NCBI RefSeq assembly: GCF_000252125.1
Contig: NZ_AHKF01000004.1
Coordinates: 1-64,000, forward strand
Length of the DNA stretch: 64,000 bases
DNA from: Flavobacterium frigoris PS1
GTDB lineage: Bacteria > Bacteroidota > Bacteroidia > Flavobacteriales > Flavobacteriaceae
Direction of reading: 5' to 3'
In this document: piece by piece, positions 1 through 9,012 of the stretch
How the letters are laid out: every line of letters starts with the position of its first letter
How positions within the stretch are numbered: position 1 is the first letter of the stretch
The notes under the pieces: generated by a model
Seen by the model: the letters and a program-made list of their open reading frames with translations, nothing else
The model's database searches: none
What the model was told of the DNA's origin: nothing
Program-made: the position numbers and the translations under genes

Positions 1-3
1 GTG

Positions 4-33
4 CAAAAGTACCACCTTTATTGTATAATTCAA
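4..33 (-). promoter_or_regulatory. Leftward promoter of a gene outside the window
   Basis: On the minus strand the sequence TACTTTTG (11 to 4) fits the Bacteroidetes -7 box TAnnTTTG, and a TTG lies at 33-31 with a 19-base spacer. It fires out of the left edge, so the neighbouring gene is probably transcribed leftward, divergent from thrS. Seen in sequence; activity is inferred. Confidence 0.5.
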
Positions 34-773
34 GCTTTTTAAATGCCTTTTTTTGATGTTTTTTTAACTTTAATTTTAAGCGACTGAAAACCCGTGTTTT
101 GAACACGAAAGTTTTTTTCAGCCCTCCCGATTTTGAAGTACAGACACAAAACCACCCGACGAAAAGAAAGCCCTGCCGGAATTGCCTTGACTATACATAC
201 TATATAAATGCACAAATCCTGCGCTCCCTCCCTGTCTAAAAGAAAGAGAGCGTTACAAAAGTCATTTATCCATATCTACCTAATTAAATAGATAACCTTT
301 CCCTTACTAAGCTATCCTCAAAGGAAAGACATAGTTCACAAAAGCGATTTAACCCTCTATACTATAATAAGTATACAAACTCTCCGCCACGGTAACTAAT
401 TTTCAGAACTCTTTCAAGAAAAAAAAAAATCTAAAGAAGTGGTTTAACTGTATCCCTATAAATACAGTCTTATGCTACAAGACAAATACTGTCTTTATCG
501 CCGCTACATTTTACATCTATATAAAATGAAAGATAGCTGAACTCAATTTCACCACAACACTCTTTCTTTCTCACAAGTACTTAATTCATCGATTACAGCA
601 AATACACTATTAAGCACCATTTCCCTAGCCCTGATAGAAGCAAAAATCCTTATATGCCGGGCTTCGACATATAAGATTGTAGCGAATAGCAGGAAACAGC
701 TCCTAAAAAACTTAAAAAGAAAAGCATACAAATTGATTTCATACCTATATATGGAACAAACCTTGCATATATA
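34..773. other. Long intergenic stretch without a convincing gene
   Basis: About 740 bases with no open frame that looks coding. The longest frame, 60 codons on the minus strand at 549-731, has no family-like composition. One structure stands out: a hairpin at 84-121, with CTGAAAAC pairing with the T-rich arm ending in CAG, and inside it CGTGTT (93-98) pairing with AACACG (102-107). It resembles a terminator, yet no gene in the window ends into it. Confidence 0.5.
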
Positions 774-804
774 TTGTATCTGTTTTTGTAATAGACTATA
801 TTTG
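774..804 (+). promoter_or_regulatory. Promoter of the thrS-infC-rpmI-rplT block
   Basis: TTG at 774-776 and TATATTTG at 797-804 are 20 bases apart, an exact match to the Bacteroidetes consensus. The predicted transcript begins about 810, leaving only a leader of roughly 15 bases before the thrS ATG. There is therefore no room for a T-box or other leader control of thrS. Confidence 0.8.
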
Positions 805-824
805 CAAGCTTAAATTAACAAACA

Positions 825-2771
825 ATGATTAAGATTACTTTGCCCGATGGGTCAGTTAAAGAGTTCGCGTCAGACGTAACTCCTATGGAAGTTGCTAAAA
901 GCATTAGTGAGGGCTTTGCCAGAAATGTAATTTCGGCTTCCTTTAATGGTACAACAGTTGAAACAACGACTCCTTTGACTACGGATGGCAGTCTTATATT
1001 ATATACCTGGAATGACTTAGAAGGGAAGAAAGCTTTTTGGCATTCGACTTCGCATGTCATGGCACAGGTTCTTGAAGAAATGTACCCTGGTATCAAATTA
1101 ACACTTGGACCTGCAATTTCGAACGGATTTTATTATGACGTCGATTTTGAAGACCAAAAGATCACTGATGCTGATTTTAAAAAAATAGAAGATCGTGTTC
1201 TTGAGATTTCGAGAGGCAAACACGAATTCAAATTACGTCCTGTTTCTAAAGCAGAAGCATTAGACCTGTATAAGGATAATGTTTACAAAACGGAGATGAT
1301 TTCCAATCTTGAAGACGGGACTATTACATTTTGTGATCATGATACTTTTACTGACTTATGTCGCGGTGGTCACATTCCGAATACCGGGATAATCAAAGCG
1401 ATGAAAATCATGAGTGTTGCCGGTGCTTACTGGCGAGGTGATGAGAAAAACAAACAGTTGACTCGCGTTTACGGAACTTCTTTTCCAAAGCAAAAGGATT
1501 TAACGGAATACTTATTATTGCTTGAAGAAGCAAAAAGACGTGACCATAGAAAACTAGGAAAAGAGTTGGAGTTGTTTGCTTTCTCAGCAAAAGTAGGTCA
1601 AGGTTTGCCTTTGTGGTTGCCAAAAGGGGCTGCTTTGAGAGAAAGACTGGAGCAATTCTTGAAAAAAGCACAGAAAAAAGCAGGATATGAGCAAGTAGTT
1701 ACTCCACATATTGGTCAAAAAGAATTATATGTCACCTCTGGGCATTATGCTAAGTATGGAGCAGATAGCTTTCAACCAATAGGAACTCCAAATGAAGGAG
1801 AAGAGTTTTTACTGAAACCTATGAACTGCCCTCATCACTGTGAGATATACAATGTACGACCATGGTCATACAAAGATTTACCAAAACGTTACGCTGAGTT
1901 TGGAACTGTTTACAGATATGAACAAAGCGGAGAGCTTCATGGTTTAACACGTGTACGTGGCTTTACTCAAGATGATGCACATATTTTTTGTACTCCAGAG
2001 CAGTTGGACGAAGAATTTAAAAAGGTAATTGACTTGGTACTATATGTATTTGGTTCTTTAGGATTTGAAAACTTTACCGCTCAGATTTCACTTAGAGATA
2101 AAGAGAACAGAGAAAAGTACATAGGAACAGATGAAAACTGGGAGAAAGCAGAGAATGCAATCATCAATGCTGCTGCCGATAAAGGTTTGAATACAGTTGT
2201 TGAATATGGTGAAGCCGCTTTCTATGGCCCTAAGTTAGATTTTATGGTCAAAGATGCTCTAGGTAGACAATGGCAATTAGGTACTATTCAGGTGGATTAC
2301 AACCTACCAGAACGTTTTGATTTGACTTACAAAGGATCTGATAACGAATTACATAGACCAGTTATGATTCATAGAGCTCCTTTTGGCTCAATGGAACGCT
2401 TTATAGCAATCTTACTAGAACACACTGCCGGAAATTTCCCACTTTGGTTGATGCCAGAACAGGCTATTATATTGTCTTTAAGCGAGAAATATGAAATATA
2501 TGCCAAAAAAGTTTTAGATTTGCTAGAAAATCACGAAATTCGCGCCACGATTGACAACCGAAACGAAACTATTGGTAAGAAAATTAGGGATGCTGAAATG
2601 CAGAAGATCCCGTTTATGCTGATTGTAGGAGAAGAAGAAGAAAAAAACGGCACCATTTCTATCCGTCGTCATGGACAAGAAGGAAAAGGTAATATCACTA
2701 TTACAATAGAGGAATTTGCCGCAATAATTGATGAAGAGATTAAAAAAACATTAAAAGTATTTACAGTTTAA
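825..2771 (+). CDS. thrS: Threonyl-tRNA synthetase
   Basis: Charges tRNA-Thr with threonine in the cytosol. The 648 residues show the full bacterial domain order: TGS domain (about 1-60), second editing domain (about 65-225) with the HxxxH pair H73/H77 and C179/H183 of its metal site, class II catalytic core with the zinc cysteine in MNCPHH (C335) and motif 3 near [13 protein letters not shown], and a C-terminal anticodon-binding domain. Length is normal. It is the first gene of a translation block; infC starts 16 bases after its stop, so the two are probably co-transcribed. The ATG at 825 follows a good promoter closely, which fixes the start. Confidence 0.98.
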   Translation: MIKITLPDGSVKEFASDVTPMEVAKSISEGFARNVISASFNGTTVETTTPLTTDGSLILYTWNDLEGKKAFWHSTSHVMAQVLEEMYPGIKLTLGPAISNGFYYDVDFEDQKITDADFKKIEDRVLEISRGKHEFKLRPVSKAEALDLYKDNVYKTEMISNLEDGTITFCDHDTFTDLCRGGHIPNTGIIKAMKIMSVAGAYWRGDEKNKQLTRVYGTSFPKQKDLTEYLLLLEEAKRRDHRKLGKELELFAFSAKVGQGLPLWLPKGAALRERLEQFLKKAQKKAGYEQVVTPHIGQKELYVTSGHYAKYGADSFQPIGTPNEGEEFLLKPMNCPHHCEIYNVRPWSYKDLPKRYAEFGTVYRYEQSGELHGLTRVRGFTQDDAHIFCTPEQLDEEFKKVIDLVLYVFGSLGFENFTAQISLRDKENREKYIGTDENWEKAENAIINAAADKGLNTVVEYGEAAFYGPKLDFMVKDALGRQWQLGTIQVDYNLPERFDLTYKGSDNELHRPVMIHRAPFGSMERFIAILLEHTAGNFPLWLMPEQAIILSLSEKYEIYAKKVLDLLENHEIRATIDNRNETIGKKIRDAEMQKIPFMLIVGEEEEKNGTISIRRHGQEGKGNITITIEEFAAIIDEEIKKTLKVFTV

Positions 2772-2787
2772 CTTAAATTATAAAGTC

Positions 2788-3345
2788 ATAGCAATAAGAA
2801 GCAACAGAGGTTACCAACCTCGCGTAGAAAAAAAGGATGCCCACAGAATCAACAACAATATTCGTGGTATACAAGAAGTACGTCTTGTAGGTGAAAATAT
2901 AGAGCCTGGAGTTTTTAAACTTTCAGAAGCTTTACGTTTAGCGGATCAATTTGAACTAGATTTAGTTGAAATTTCACCAAATGCTGAACCGCCAGTGTGT
3001 AAGATTATGGATTACAAGAAATTTGTTTACGAACAAAAGAAACGTGATAAAATCTTAAAAGCAAAATCTACACAGGTAACTGTAAAAGAGATTCGTTTTG
3101 GTCCTCAAACTGATGAGCATGATTATGAATTTAAGAGAAAGAATGCTGAAAAATTCTTAAAAGAAGGTGCTAAGCTGAAGGCTTTTGTATTCTTTAAAGG
3201 ACGTTCTATTATCTATAAAGATCAAGGTCAAATCTTATTATTAAGATTGGCTACGGATTTAGAGGAATTTGGTAAAGTGGAAGCGATGCCTGTTCTAGAA
3301 GGAAAGAGAATGATTATGTTCATTGCTCCTAAGAAAAAGAAATAA
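2788..3345 (+). CDS. infC: Translation initiation factor IF-3 (non-AUG start)
   Basis: IF-3 binds the 30S subunit, blocks 50S joining and proofreads the start codon and initiator tRNA. The first ATG in this frame would give only a truncated protein lacking most of the N-terminal domain. Reading back in the same frame restores that domain, including RINNNIRG and [14 protein letters not shown], and reaches [19 protein letters not shown], the usual flavobacterial N-terminus, directly after an ATA codon at 2788. With ATA as start the protein has 185 residues, the normal size. E. coli infC also uses a rare start (AUU) for autoregulation, so I infer the same logic here. It lies between thrS and rpmI. 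Confidence 0.9.
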   Translation: MAIRSNRGYQPRVEKKDAHRINNNIRGIQEVRLVGENIEPGVFKLSEALRLADQFELDLVEISPNAEPPVCKIMDYKKFVYEQKKRDKILKAKSTQVTVKEIRFGPQTDEHDYEFKRKNAEKFLKEGAKLKAFVFFKGRSIIYKDQGQILLLRLATDLEEFGKVEAMPVLEGKRMIMFIAPKKKK

Positions 3346-3459
3346 GTCGTAAAGTCGAAGGTCTAAGGTCAAAAGTCAGCTACTGACATCAGGCACTAGA
3401 TATTCATACTTTAGACTAGAAAATAAGTAAGTAAGAATAAATTAAAATACTAGGAAAAA

Positions 3460-3657
3460 ATGCCTAAAATGAAAACCAAATCTAGCGCCAAGAAACGATT
3501 TAAAGTTACTGGTTCTGGAAAGATTAAAAGAAAGCATGCTTTTAAAAGTCACATCTTGACTAAAAAATCTAAAAAACGTAAATTAGCTTTGACACATTCA
3601 GCGCTAGTTCACAAATCAGATATGAAAAGCATCAAACAACAATTAAGAATTATATAA
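3460..3657 (+). CDS. rpmI: 50S ribosomal protein L35
   Basis: Small basic protein of the large ribosomal subunit, 65 residues, the family's normal length. It begins [18 protein letters not shown], the characteristic L35 N-terminus, and is rich in Lys and Arg throughout. It sits 114 bases after infC and 179 bases before rplT, the conserved infC-rpmI-rplT order. In other bacteria L20 represses this operon through the mRNA; the two spacers could host such control, but I see no clear hairpin that proves it. Confidence 0.98.
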   Translation: MPKMKTKSSAKKRFKVTGSGKIKRKHAFKSHILTKKSKKRKLALTHSALVHKSDMKSIKQQLRII

Positions 3658-3836
3658 TTAGTCGGACGTCTTAGAGTTATACCGTCACTAAGCCACGTGC
3701 CTTTTGATATTTGACTTTAAAAACATTTGACTAAAGAAATTCTTTAGGTTAAAACAATTTAAAATAACCTTGGAGTATGGCCTTTAAGTTCTCTTGATTC
3801 AATTCGGGACGCCTGCTACAAAAAAACAATAAAATT

Positions 3837-4181
3837 ATGCCAAGATCGGTAAATTCAGTTGCAAAAAGAGCAAGAAGAAAAAAAATAATGAAGCTAGCCA
3901 AAGGTTACTTTGGTAGACGTAAAAACGTTTGGACAGTAGCTAAGAATGCGGTAGAGAAAGCAATGTGCTACGCTTACCGTGACAGAAAAGTGAACAAAAG
4001 AAATTTCCGTGCATTATGGATTCAACGTATCAATGCTGGAGCTAGATTGGAAGGAATGTCTTACTCACAATTCATGGGTAAAGTAAAAAAGCATAATATC
4101 GAATTGAACCGTAAAGTTCTTGCTGATTTAGCTATGAACCACCCTGAAGCTTTCAAAGCTGTACTTAATAAAGTAAAATAA
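3837..4181 (+). CDS. rplT: 50S ribosomal protein L20
   Basis: Early assembly protein that binds 23S rRNA and, in studied bacteria, represses its own operon. The 114 residues carry the family signature: basic N-terminal extension ([19 protein letters not shown]), the GYFGRRKN segment and the [20 protein letters not shown] block. Full length. It is the last gene of the thrS operon and is followed by a strong terminator about 40 bases downstream. Confidence 0.98.
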   Translation: MPRSVNSVAKRARRKKIMKLAKGYFGRRKNVWTVAKNAVEKAMCYAYRDRKVNKRNFRALWIQRINAGARLEGMSYSQFMGKVKKHNIELNRKVLADLAMNHPEAFKAVLNKVK

Positions 4182-4220
4182 ACGTTTTATCAACTCAATT
4201 TAGCTTACTTACTTATAAAG

Positions 4221-4257
4221 AAACCCCATTAGCCACGGCAAATGGGGTTTTTTGTTT
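4221..4257 (+). terminator. Terminator of the thrS-rplT block
   Basis: A perfect 10-base stem, AAACCCCATT (4221-4230) with AATGGGGTTT (4241-4250), a 10-base loop and a following T tract. The remaining spacer to 4480 shows nothing else recognisable. Confidence 0.9.
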
Positions 4258-4480
4258 TTCAAATATTCTGATATATTAAAAAAGCCTATACTCAAGGGCC
4301 TACAAACTGCATACCCCATTAGCGTAATAATTAACTACACCCTACTGCGCCTCACTTCTCGTTAGCTTAAGCGTACCAAAGCTAATCTAGTTTTCTTTTC
4401 AAAAATACTTCTGTATCAAACTGTTACCAACCAATAAGACACTTTCAGCAAAAAAAGCGAAAAACGACCTCAAAATGTGG

Positions 4481-4519
4481 AAAACCGTATACATCCTATA
4501 AAAGGAACTATTACTTTTG
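4481..4519 (+). promoter_or_regulatory. Promoter with variant ACCGTA box before the response regulator
   Basis: A -7 box TACTTTTG sits at 4512-4519. About 19 bases upstream lies GGAAAACCGTAT, which keeps the GG, the three-base gap and ACCGTA of the box GGTTTACCGTAA found before the next genes. This suggests that the regulator may also control itself. The resemblance is partial, so treat it as a candidate site. Confidence 0.45.
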
Positions 4520-4580
4520 ATCTCAGATTAAACGAAGACTTAAAAAAAAACTTATCACTTTCAAATATAATAGCTCACTC

Positions 4581-5249
4581 ATGTTTAAAAAAGTTCTAAT
4601 AGCCGAAGATTTAGACAGTATAAGCAACGCTGTCGAGCAAGCATTAATAGCCCTTTCTATCACAGAGATAGATCATGCAAGATACTGCGATGATGCTTTA
4701 TTAAAAATAAAAAAGGCACTCCAAGACAAAGTTCCCTATGATCTCCTAATTAGCGATTTATCGTTCAAGACTGACCATCGAGAAAACAAACTGACTTGCG
4801 GTGACGAACTCATTGAAGCGGTAAAAAAAATACAACCAAATATTAAAACAATAGTATTTTCGATTGAAGATAAGTCCTATAGAATAAAATCTCTTTTTAA
4901 CAATTTAGGAATTAATGCCTATGTTTCAAAAGGTCGCAACAGTATTCCACAGCTTCAGAAAGCCATTCAAAGCATTTATTCCACTGATGAGAAAGTACTA
5001 TCTGCAGAATTGTCTCATGCTTTAAGAGATAATTCTTTACTCGAAATCGAATCGTATGACATCACTCTATTAAAATTACTATCTAAAGGATATATCCTGG
5101 ATGAAATTTCTTCAGAACTTAAAAACTCAGGCATCATACCAAATGGTAGTAGTAGCATAGAAAAACGCATCAATAAACTTAAAATATACTTCAAAGCGAA
5201 TAACAATGTGCATCTTATCGCTATATCCAAAGATTTAGGTTTAGTATAA
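4581..5249 (+). CDS. Response regulator with LuxR-type output domain
   Basis: Cytosolic two-component transcription regulator, 222 residues. Receiver domain at 1-130 with acidic pair E9/D10, phospho-acceptor D59 (in ISDLSF), S94 in the threonine/serine position and K117 (VSKG). A helix-turn-helix region follows at about 150-215 (LLKLLSKGYILDEISSEL). This is the flavobacterial DUF5932-like type of regulator. No kinase gene is adjacent, so it is an orphan here. Three downstream genes have promoters with a shared box, making this regulator the natural candidate to bind it, but that link is inference. Confidence 0.85.
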   Translation: MFKKVLIAEDLDSISNAVEQALIALSITEIDHARYCDDALLKIKKALQDKVPYDLLISDLSFKTDHRENKLTCGDELIEAVKKIQPNIKTIVFSIEDKSYRIKSLFNNLGINAYVSKGRNSIPQLQKAIQSIYSTDEKVLSAELSHALRDNSLLEIESYDITLLKLLSKGYILDEISSELKNSGIIPNGSSSIEKRINKLKIYFKANNNVHLIAISKDLGLV

Positions 5250-5334
5250 GTCGCCTCTATTATTCCTTCAAAAGACGTAAGCCTAACCACTTGAACATGT
5301 CACTTGATTTTAAATATTCTCTTTATTATTTTCT

Positions 5335-5379
5335 TTACGGTTTACCGTAAGGAAAGCGTACTTAATGTTTCTATGTTTG
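5335..5379 (+). promoter_or_regulatory. Activator-type promoter with palindrome TTACGGTTTACCGTAA
   Basis: TTACGGT (5335-5341) and ACCGTAA (5344-5350) form a perfect inverted repeat around TT. The 12-mer GGTTTACCGTAA (5339-5350) ends 21 bases before the -7 box TATGTTTG (5372-5379). No TTG occupies the usual -33 position; the palindrome lies there instead, as expected where an activator replaces it. The start codon at 5409 is about 23 bases from the predicted transcript start. Confidence 0.7.
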
Positions 5380-5408
5380 CGTGATTTTAACTTCATATAT
5401 CATTAGAC

Positions 5409-5708
5409 ATGGAAAATAACGACACAATAATCATCACAATTGAAGATATCAAAAATCAAGTTAAAACTGCAAAATGGACCGCACGTCTTGATGACTATAA
5501 TAATTATGTAAAAGAATATATCAAACACTATAAGAAGTCATTGAATGGAAATCCAATTTCACTGGCGAAATATCCGTACATGAAAATAAAATCTGAGCTA
5601 TTAGCTAAACGACTACAAAAAGCCCAGGATAAATCTATTTTAAACGCGAAACAAATCAAAAAGTTTTCGAAGATAAAAACAAAAATAGCCAATGCTTGTT
5701 GTGAATAA
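5409..5708 (+). CDS. Unknown small basic protein
   Basis: A 99-residue protein that I do not recognise. It has no signal peptide or membrane segment. The sequence is Lys-rich with likely helices (ELLAKRLQKAQDKSILNAKQ) and ends in a CCE tail. It is a single gene behind its own promoter with a perfect inverted repeat in place of the -33 element. The codon pattern looks coding and the next gene is almost 400 bases away. Expression is probably controlled by the response regulator upstream, which is inference from the promoter box only. Confidence 0.7.
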   Translation: MENNDTIIITIEDIKNQVKTAKWTARLDDYNNYVKEYIKHYKKSLNGNPISLAKYPYMKIKSELLAKRLQKAQDKSILNAKQIKKFSKIKTKIANACCE

Positions 5709-5910
5709 ATCTACTTTAAAAAAGCTAAATCATTCGCAGTTCTTATATCACTTATTGTTCTTACAAGAGCTTATTTATTAGCCTAACAGTATTTACAGTC
5801 ATACCAGCTCTACTAAATAAATACATTCTGAAACAACTATAATACTTAAAGCTGTAATTCAATCCTGTCACTTTAACTGATTCGAGTTCTGTTTTTTTTT
5901 CGTCGAATGG

Positions 5911-5951
5911 GGTTTACCGTAAAGAAGTGCCAATTATTGGCAGTACGTTTG
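5911..5951 (+). promoter_or_regulatory. Second promoter with GGTTTACCGTAA box
   Basis: GGTTTACCGTAA at 5911-5922 is identical to the box before the previous gene, and again exactly 21 bases separate it from a -7 box (TACGTTTG, 5944-5951). Between them lies the perfect palindrome TGCCAATTATTGGCA (5928-5942), which could be a second operator. The predicted leader to the next gene (6088) is about 130 bases, longer than usual in this window. The rest of 5709-5910 shows nothing. Confidence 0.7.
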
Positions 5952-6087
5952 TCACAACTAAGTGGACAGCCAACGAAATACACAACTATGTATAATTCAC
6001 TTCTATATTTAGAACCTAAAAAAATTGAATAAATAAAAATGTGAAAAAATAACCGAAAAATTAAAACAATCCCAAAAAAAATGCCCC

Positions 6088-6507
6088 ATGTACATTAATT
6101 CAAAAATAGATCAAATTGTTATCGACAATGACCGATTACACATCACATATAAATCAGGAACGAAAAACGACATACTGATCTCAGACTTAAAAGATATCTT
6201 CATTACTGTAAACAAAATCAACCCCCTTTATGAGTTTGCTATAATTATGTCTTCAATAATTATAGCTCTTTTTGCATTTTTCCACTTACAAGCTAACCTC
6301 ATTTTAATTATCTCATCTTTATTGATTATCCTGACAATAGTAAAAACGAACAACTATAAGCGATATGGAATAAAGATAAATCTAAAGAACGGAATATCTA
6401 TCATAAAACGCATACCCCTAAAATCAAAAAACGATACTATCGATTTTGTAAATGAAGTTAAAAAAAAAGTTTATAACAGTAAAATAGAAAAATCTAATAT
6501 ACTCTAG
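6088..6507 (+). CDS. Unknown two-helix membrane protein
   Basis: 139 residues with a polar N-terminal part (1-45), two adjacent hydrophobic helices (about 48-66 and 69-85) and a polar C-terminal part rich in Lys. The pattern of a beta-rich head, paired helices and a second beta-rich segment resembles small bacterial PH-like membrane proteins, but I cannot assign a family. It is monocistronic behind a promoter with the shared GGTTTACCGTAA box, so it likely belongs to the same small regulon as its neighbours. Confidence 0.65.
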   Translation: MYINSKIDQIVIDNDRLHITYKSGTKNDILISDLKDIFITVNKINPLYEFAIIMSSIIIALFAFFHLQANLILIISSLLIILTIVKTNNYKRYGIKINLKNGISIIKRIPLKSKNDTIDFVNEVKKKVYNSKIEKSNIL

Positions 6508-6652
6508 CAAGCAGTACACTAGATAGTGCTTGACAACTAGATAAAAATAGCTAATTAGCCTTACAATAGCACCATGAATACCTAACTCCAAAAACAGTAC
6601 TACTATAATAAATATTGCATTCCAATCTATAAAAAAAGTCTTCTTCAAAGGA

Positions 6653-6690
6653 GGTTTTCCGTAACCAAAAAAGTGACCACCCTAATTTTT
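6653..6690 (+). promoter_or_regulatory. Weak variant of the ACCGTAA-box promoter
   Basis: GGTTTTCCGTAA (6653-6664) differs from the box of the two preceding promoters by one base. A near-consensus -7, TAATTTTT, lies at 6683-6690 with a spacer of 18 rather than 21. It stands just before the lipoprotein start at 6706. Spacing and -7 are imperfect, so this is a lower-confidence site. Confidence 0.4.
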
Positions 6691-6705
6691 TTAAAAATAA
6701 ACGTA

Positions 6706-7122
6706 ATGATTCGTAGTATAACCCCCGTTAGTTTAATTGTCCTAAGTCTGTCAATCGCTTTCATGACTTGCACCAACGACAATAAATTCAAAAATAAAAG
6801 CCATAATACAGTCGAGTCTAAAAATTACGACCAACAAATTTTGCCAGAACCTAATAAGAACCATATTGATTCAATGTTTGACTATGAAATTAATAAAAAG
6901 CGATTTAGTAAAATAGAAAACAATTACCATGTTCATGGTACTGATGAAGATGGTAATAAAGTCACCGGCACAATAACTATGGACGGTAAAGCGGGAATAG
7001 GTATGCTTCGCAGCTATGAGGCGAAGGGAATAGAAATTGTTGGGGAACGCACCAGTCGCAAGGCGTTACTAGCCACGGACGTACATGGATATGAATATCA
7101 ATTAAAATTAGACGATTATTAA
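6706..7122 (+). CDS. Small lipoprotein of unknown function
   Basis: 138 residues. The N-terminus is a lipoprotein signal: hydrophobic core then AFMTC with the acylated Cys at 22, followed by a polar linker rich in Asn and Lys. The mature domain contains HVHGTDEDGNKVTGTITMDG, suggesting a beta-strand repeat fold. I chose the ATG at 6706 over an in-frame GTG at 6673 because it puts the signal peptide at the proper length and fits the promoter. It is probably anchored in the outer membrane or periplasm. Function unknown. Confidence 0.7.
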   Translation: MIRSITPVSLIVLSLSIAFMTCTNDNKFKNKSHNTVESKNYDQQILPEPNKNHIDSMFDYEINKKRFSKIENNYHVHGTDEDGNKVTGTITMDGKAGIGMLRSYEAKGIEIVGERTSRKALLATDVHGYEYQLKLDDY

Positions 7123-7245
7123 CACTTACTTTATAGTACACCCCTAGATTTTTGCTAGTACAATATAACTGCTGTACGTAAAGCCAATTATCATAAATAT
7201 TTGATTAATTTGCACCATATTACACCTCCTGTTCTATCCAAATAA

Positions 7246-8049
7246 ATGAAAAAATTCATTTCGATATTCATACTTCTTTTTTGTTCCGTTCTTCACTCCC
7301 AAACCAAACTTCTATCTTGGAATTTAGAAAACTTCGGGAAATCAAAGTCCAAAATTGAAATTGAATTCATTGTAGAAACAGTTCGTGACTATGACATTAT
7401 TGCAATCCAAGAGGTTGTTGCAGGCTACGGTGGCGCGCAAGCTGTTGCTCAGCTTGCTGATGAACTCAATCGAAAAGGGGCCAAATGGGACTATGTTATC
7501 AGTAATCCAACAAGCGGAAATGCGTATAAAAAAGAACGGTATGCTTTTATTTGGAAAGCAAACAAGCTTAAAAAAATAGGCCGCGCTTGGCTTGAAAACA
7601 AATACCATCTAGAGATTGAAAGAGAACCCTACTACTGTACGTTTCAACATAACAGCAAGCAATTTACTTTAGTCAATTATCATGCGATAACCAAAACCAA
7701 GCAACCTGAGCGTGAGATAAAATATTTCAAGTATTTACCTGCTGAATATCCTAGTTTGAATTTAATATTTACTGGTGATTTTAATTGTCCACAATCCCAT
7801 ACGGTATTCAATCCACTAAAAAAAATGGGGTATCAGTCAATTTTAGTTGGGCAAAAAACCTCCCTGAAACAAAAATGTAAGAACAATAAATGTCTTTCCT
7901 CTGAATTTGACAATATCTATTACAAAACTGCAAAAACTAAGAAACTTAAATCGGGAATTATTTCATTTTACAAAAACTTCAGTACGTTGAAAGAAGCTAG
8001 AAAAATATCTGATCACATTCCAATCTGGTTTGAATTTTCGTTGAATTGA
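7246..8049 (+). CDS. Secreted DNase I-fold endonuclease/exonuclease/phosphatase
   Basis: 267 residues with an N-terminal signal peptide (1-19, ending LHSQ). Family motifs appear in order: WNLENF (metal/phosphate Asn), QEV (catalytic Glu), NYHAITK (His), TGDFN (Asp/Asn) and the terminal SDH (Asp-His). This is the endonuclease/exonuclease/phosphatase superfamily and all catalytic residues are present. It is likely exported and acts on extracellular nucleic acid, for nutrient scavenging. The substrate is not proven; phosphodiesterase activity on other esters is possible. It ends 6 bases from the convergent glutaminase. Confidence 0.88.
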   Translation: MKKFISIFILLFCSVLHSQTKLLSWNLENFGKSKSKIEIEFIVETVRDYDIIAIQEVVAGYGGAQAVAQLADELNRKGAKWDYVISNPTSGNAYKKERYAFIWKANKLKKIGRAWLENKYHLEIEREPYYCTFQHNSKQFTLVNYHAITKTKQPEREIKYFKYLPAEYPSLNLIFTGDFNCPQSHTVFNPLKKMGYQSILVGQKTSLKQKCKNNKCLSSEFDNIYYKTAKTKKLKSGIISFYKNFSTLKEARKISDHIPIWFEFSLN

Positions 8050-8055
8050 CATCTA

Positions 8056-8967
8056 CTAAAATACCGACATTCCGGTTTTTGTAGTCAATAATTCCAAAGC
8101 ATGCATACCTAATTCTGAATTTCCTTTCTTATTTAATTTGGGAGACCATGTGGCAACTACAAAATTTTTAGGGAATAAAGCGACAATACCACCTCCGATT
8201 CCACTTTTACCCGGCAACCCTACCTTATAAGTAAACTCACCAGACTCATCATAAAAACCGCAGGTTTGCATTAGAGCATTGAGTCTCTTGACTTGACTTT
8301 TGGTCAAAATTTGTTTTCCATCTTTACTTTTACCTTCATTAGCAAAAAAGAAGAAAGAATGCGCCAACTCTTTGCATGACATTTCTATCGAACATTGATG
8401 GAAGTAAAAATCCAGCACTTCGTCAACATCATTTTCGATATTTCCAAAAGACTTCAAGAAATTGGCCAAAGCTGCATTTCTAAAACGCGTGTCTTTCTCG
8501 GATTGGGCCACAGCTAAATTATAATTAATAGTTGGACTTCCTGAAATCATCCTAATATATTCTAGAAAATCATCCTTTGGATTATCCAGACATGAAACTA
8601 ACATATCAGCAATAACGATAGCACCAGAATTTATGAATGGGTTTCTTGGGATTCCTTTTTCATATTCTAATTGGATAAGGGAATTAAAAGCACTTCCAGA
8701 CGGTTCCACCCCAACTCTTTTCCAAATTTTCTCATCTAAAAAAGAAAAAGCCAAAGCCACCGTTAGTGCTTTAGAGATACTTTGAATAGAAAATTTTTCC
8801 TCACTATCACCTATTCCGAAATCTTCTCCGCTTATAGTTGTCAAATGAATTCCAAATTTGTTTGGGTTGACTTTAGCTAATTCCGGTATCGTCACGGTTA
8901 CATTCCCTATACTTGAAAATGTATTTGAATCCTGTACTATTTCTTGTAAAATCGTTTTGAAATCCAT
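8056..8967 (-). CDS. glsA: Glutaminase
   Basis: Hydrolyses L-glutamine to glutamate and ammonia. 303 residues, typical for the serine-dependent beta-lactamase-fold glutaminases. Visible motifs are SIQSISK with the catalytic SxxK, NPFINSGAI, and GKSGIGGGI near the C-terminus. No signal peptide, so cytosolic. Upstream on the same strand is a secreted protein usually named asparagine synthetase B-like; the spacer is 45 bases, so the two may be co-transcribed and both concern amide chemistry, though that link is inference. Confidence 0.95.
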   Translation of the reverse strand: MDFKTILQEIVQDSNTFSSIGNVTVTIPELAKVNPNKFGIHLTTISGEDFGIGDSEEKFSIQSISKALTVALAFSFLDEKIWKRVGVEPSGSAFNSLIQLEYEKGIPRNPFINSGAIVIADMLVSCLDNPKDDFLEYIRMISGSPTINYNLAVAQSEKDTRFRNAALANFLKSFGNIENDVDEVLDFYFHQCSIEMSCKELAHSFFFFANEGKSKDGKQILTKSQVKRLNALMQTCGFYDESGEFTYKVGLPGKSGIGGGIVALFPKNFVVATWSPKLNKKGNSELGMHALELLTTKTGMSVF

Positions 8968-9012
8968 TTGCTCAATAAAATTGAAAATTAATTCATGATA
9001 GAAAATCTACCA

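Noticed and set aside
549..731. A 60-codon frame on the minus strand upstream of thrS
   Set aside because: Composition looks random (several Cys, Arg, no fold pattern), no promoter box at its start and no neighbour to justify it.
1..824. A T-box or leader control of thrS in the long upstream region
   Set aside because: A full-consensus promoter lies at 774-804, leaving a leader of only about 15 bases, and T-boxes are not typical of Bacteroidetes.
5988..6032. A 14-codon frame MYNSLLYLEPKKIE in the long leader of the 6088 gene
   Set aside because: Too short to support, with no paralogue or conservation evidence in the window.
7173..7183. GTACGTAAAG before the nuclease as another copy of the ACCGTAA box
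   Set aside because: It lacks the GG and the ACC core, and no -7 box stands at the right distance.
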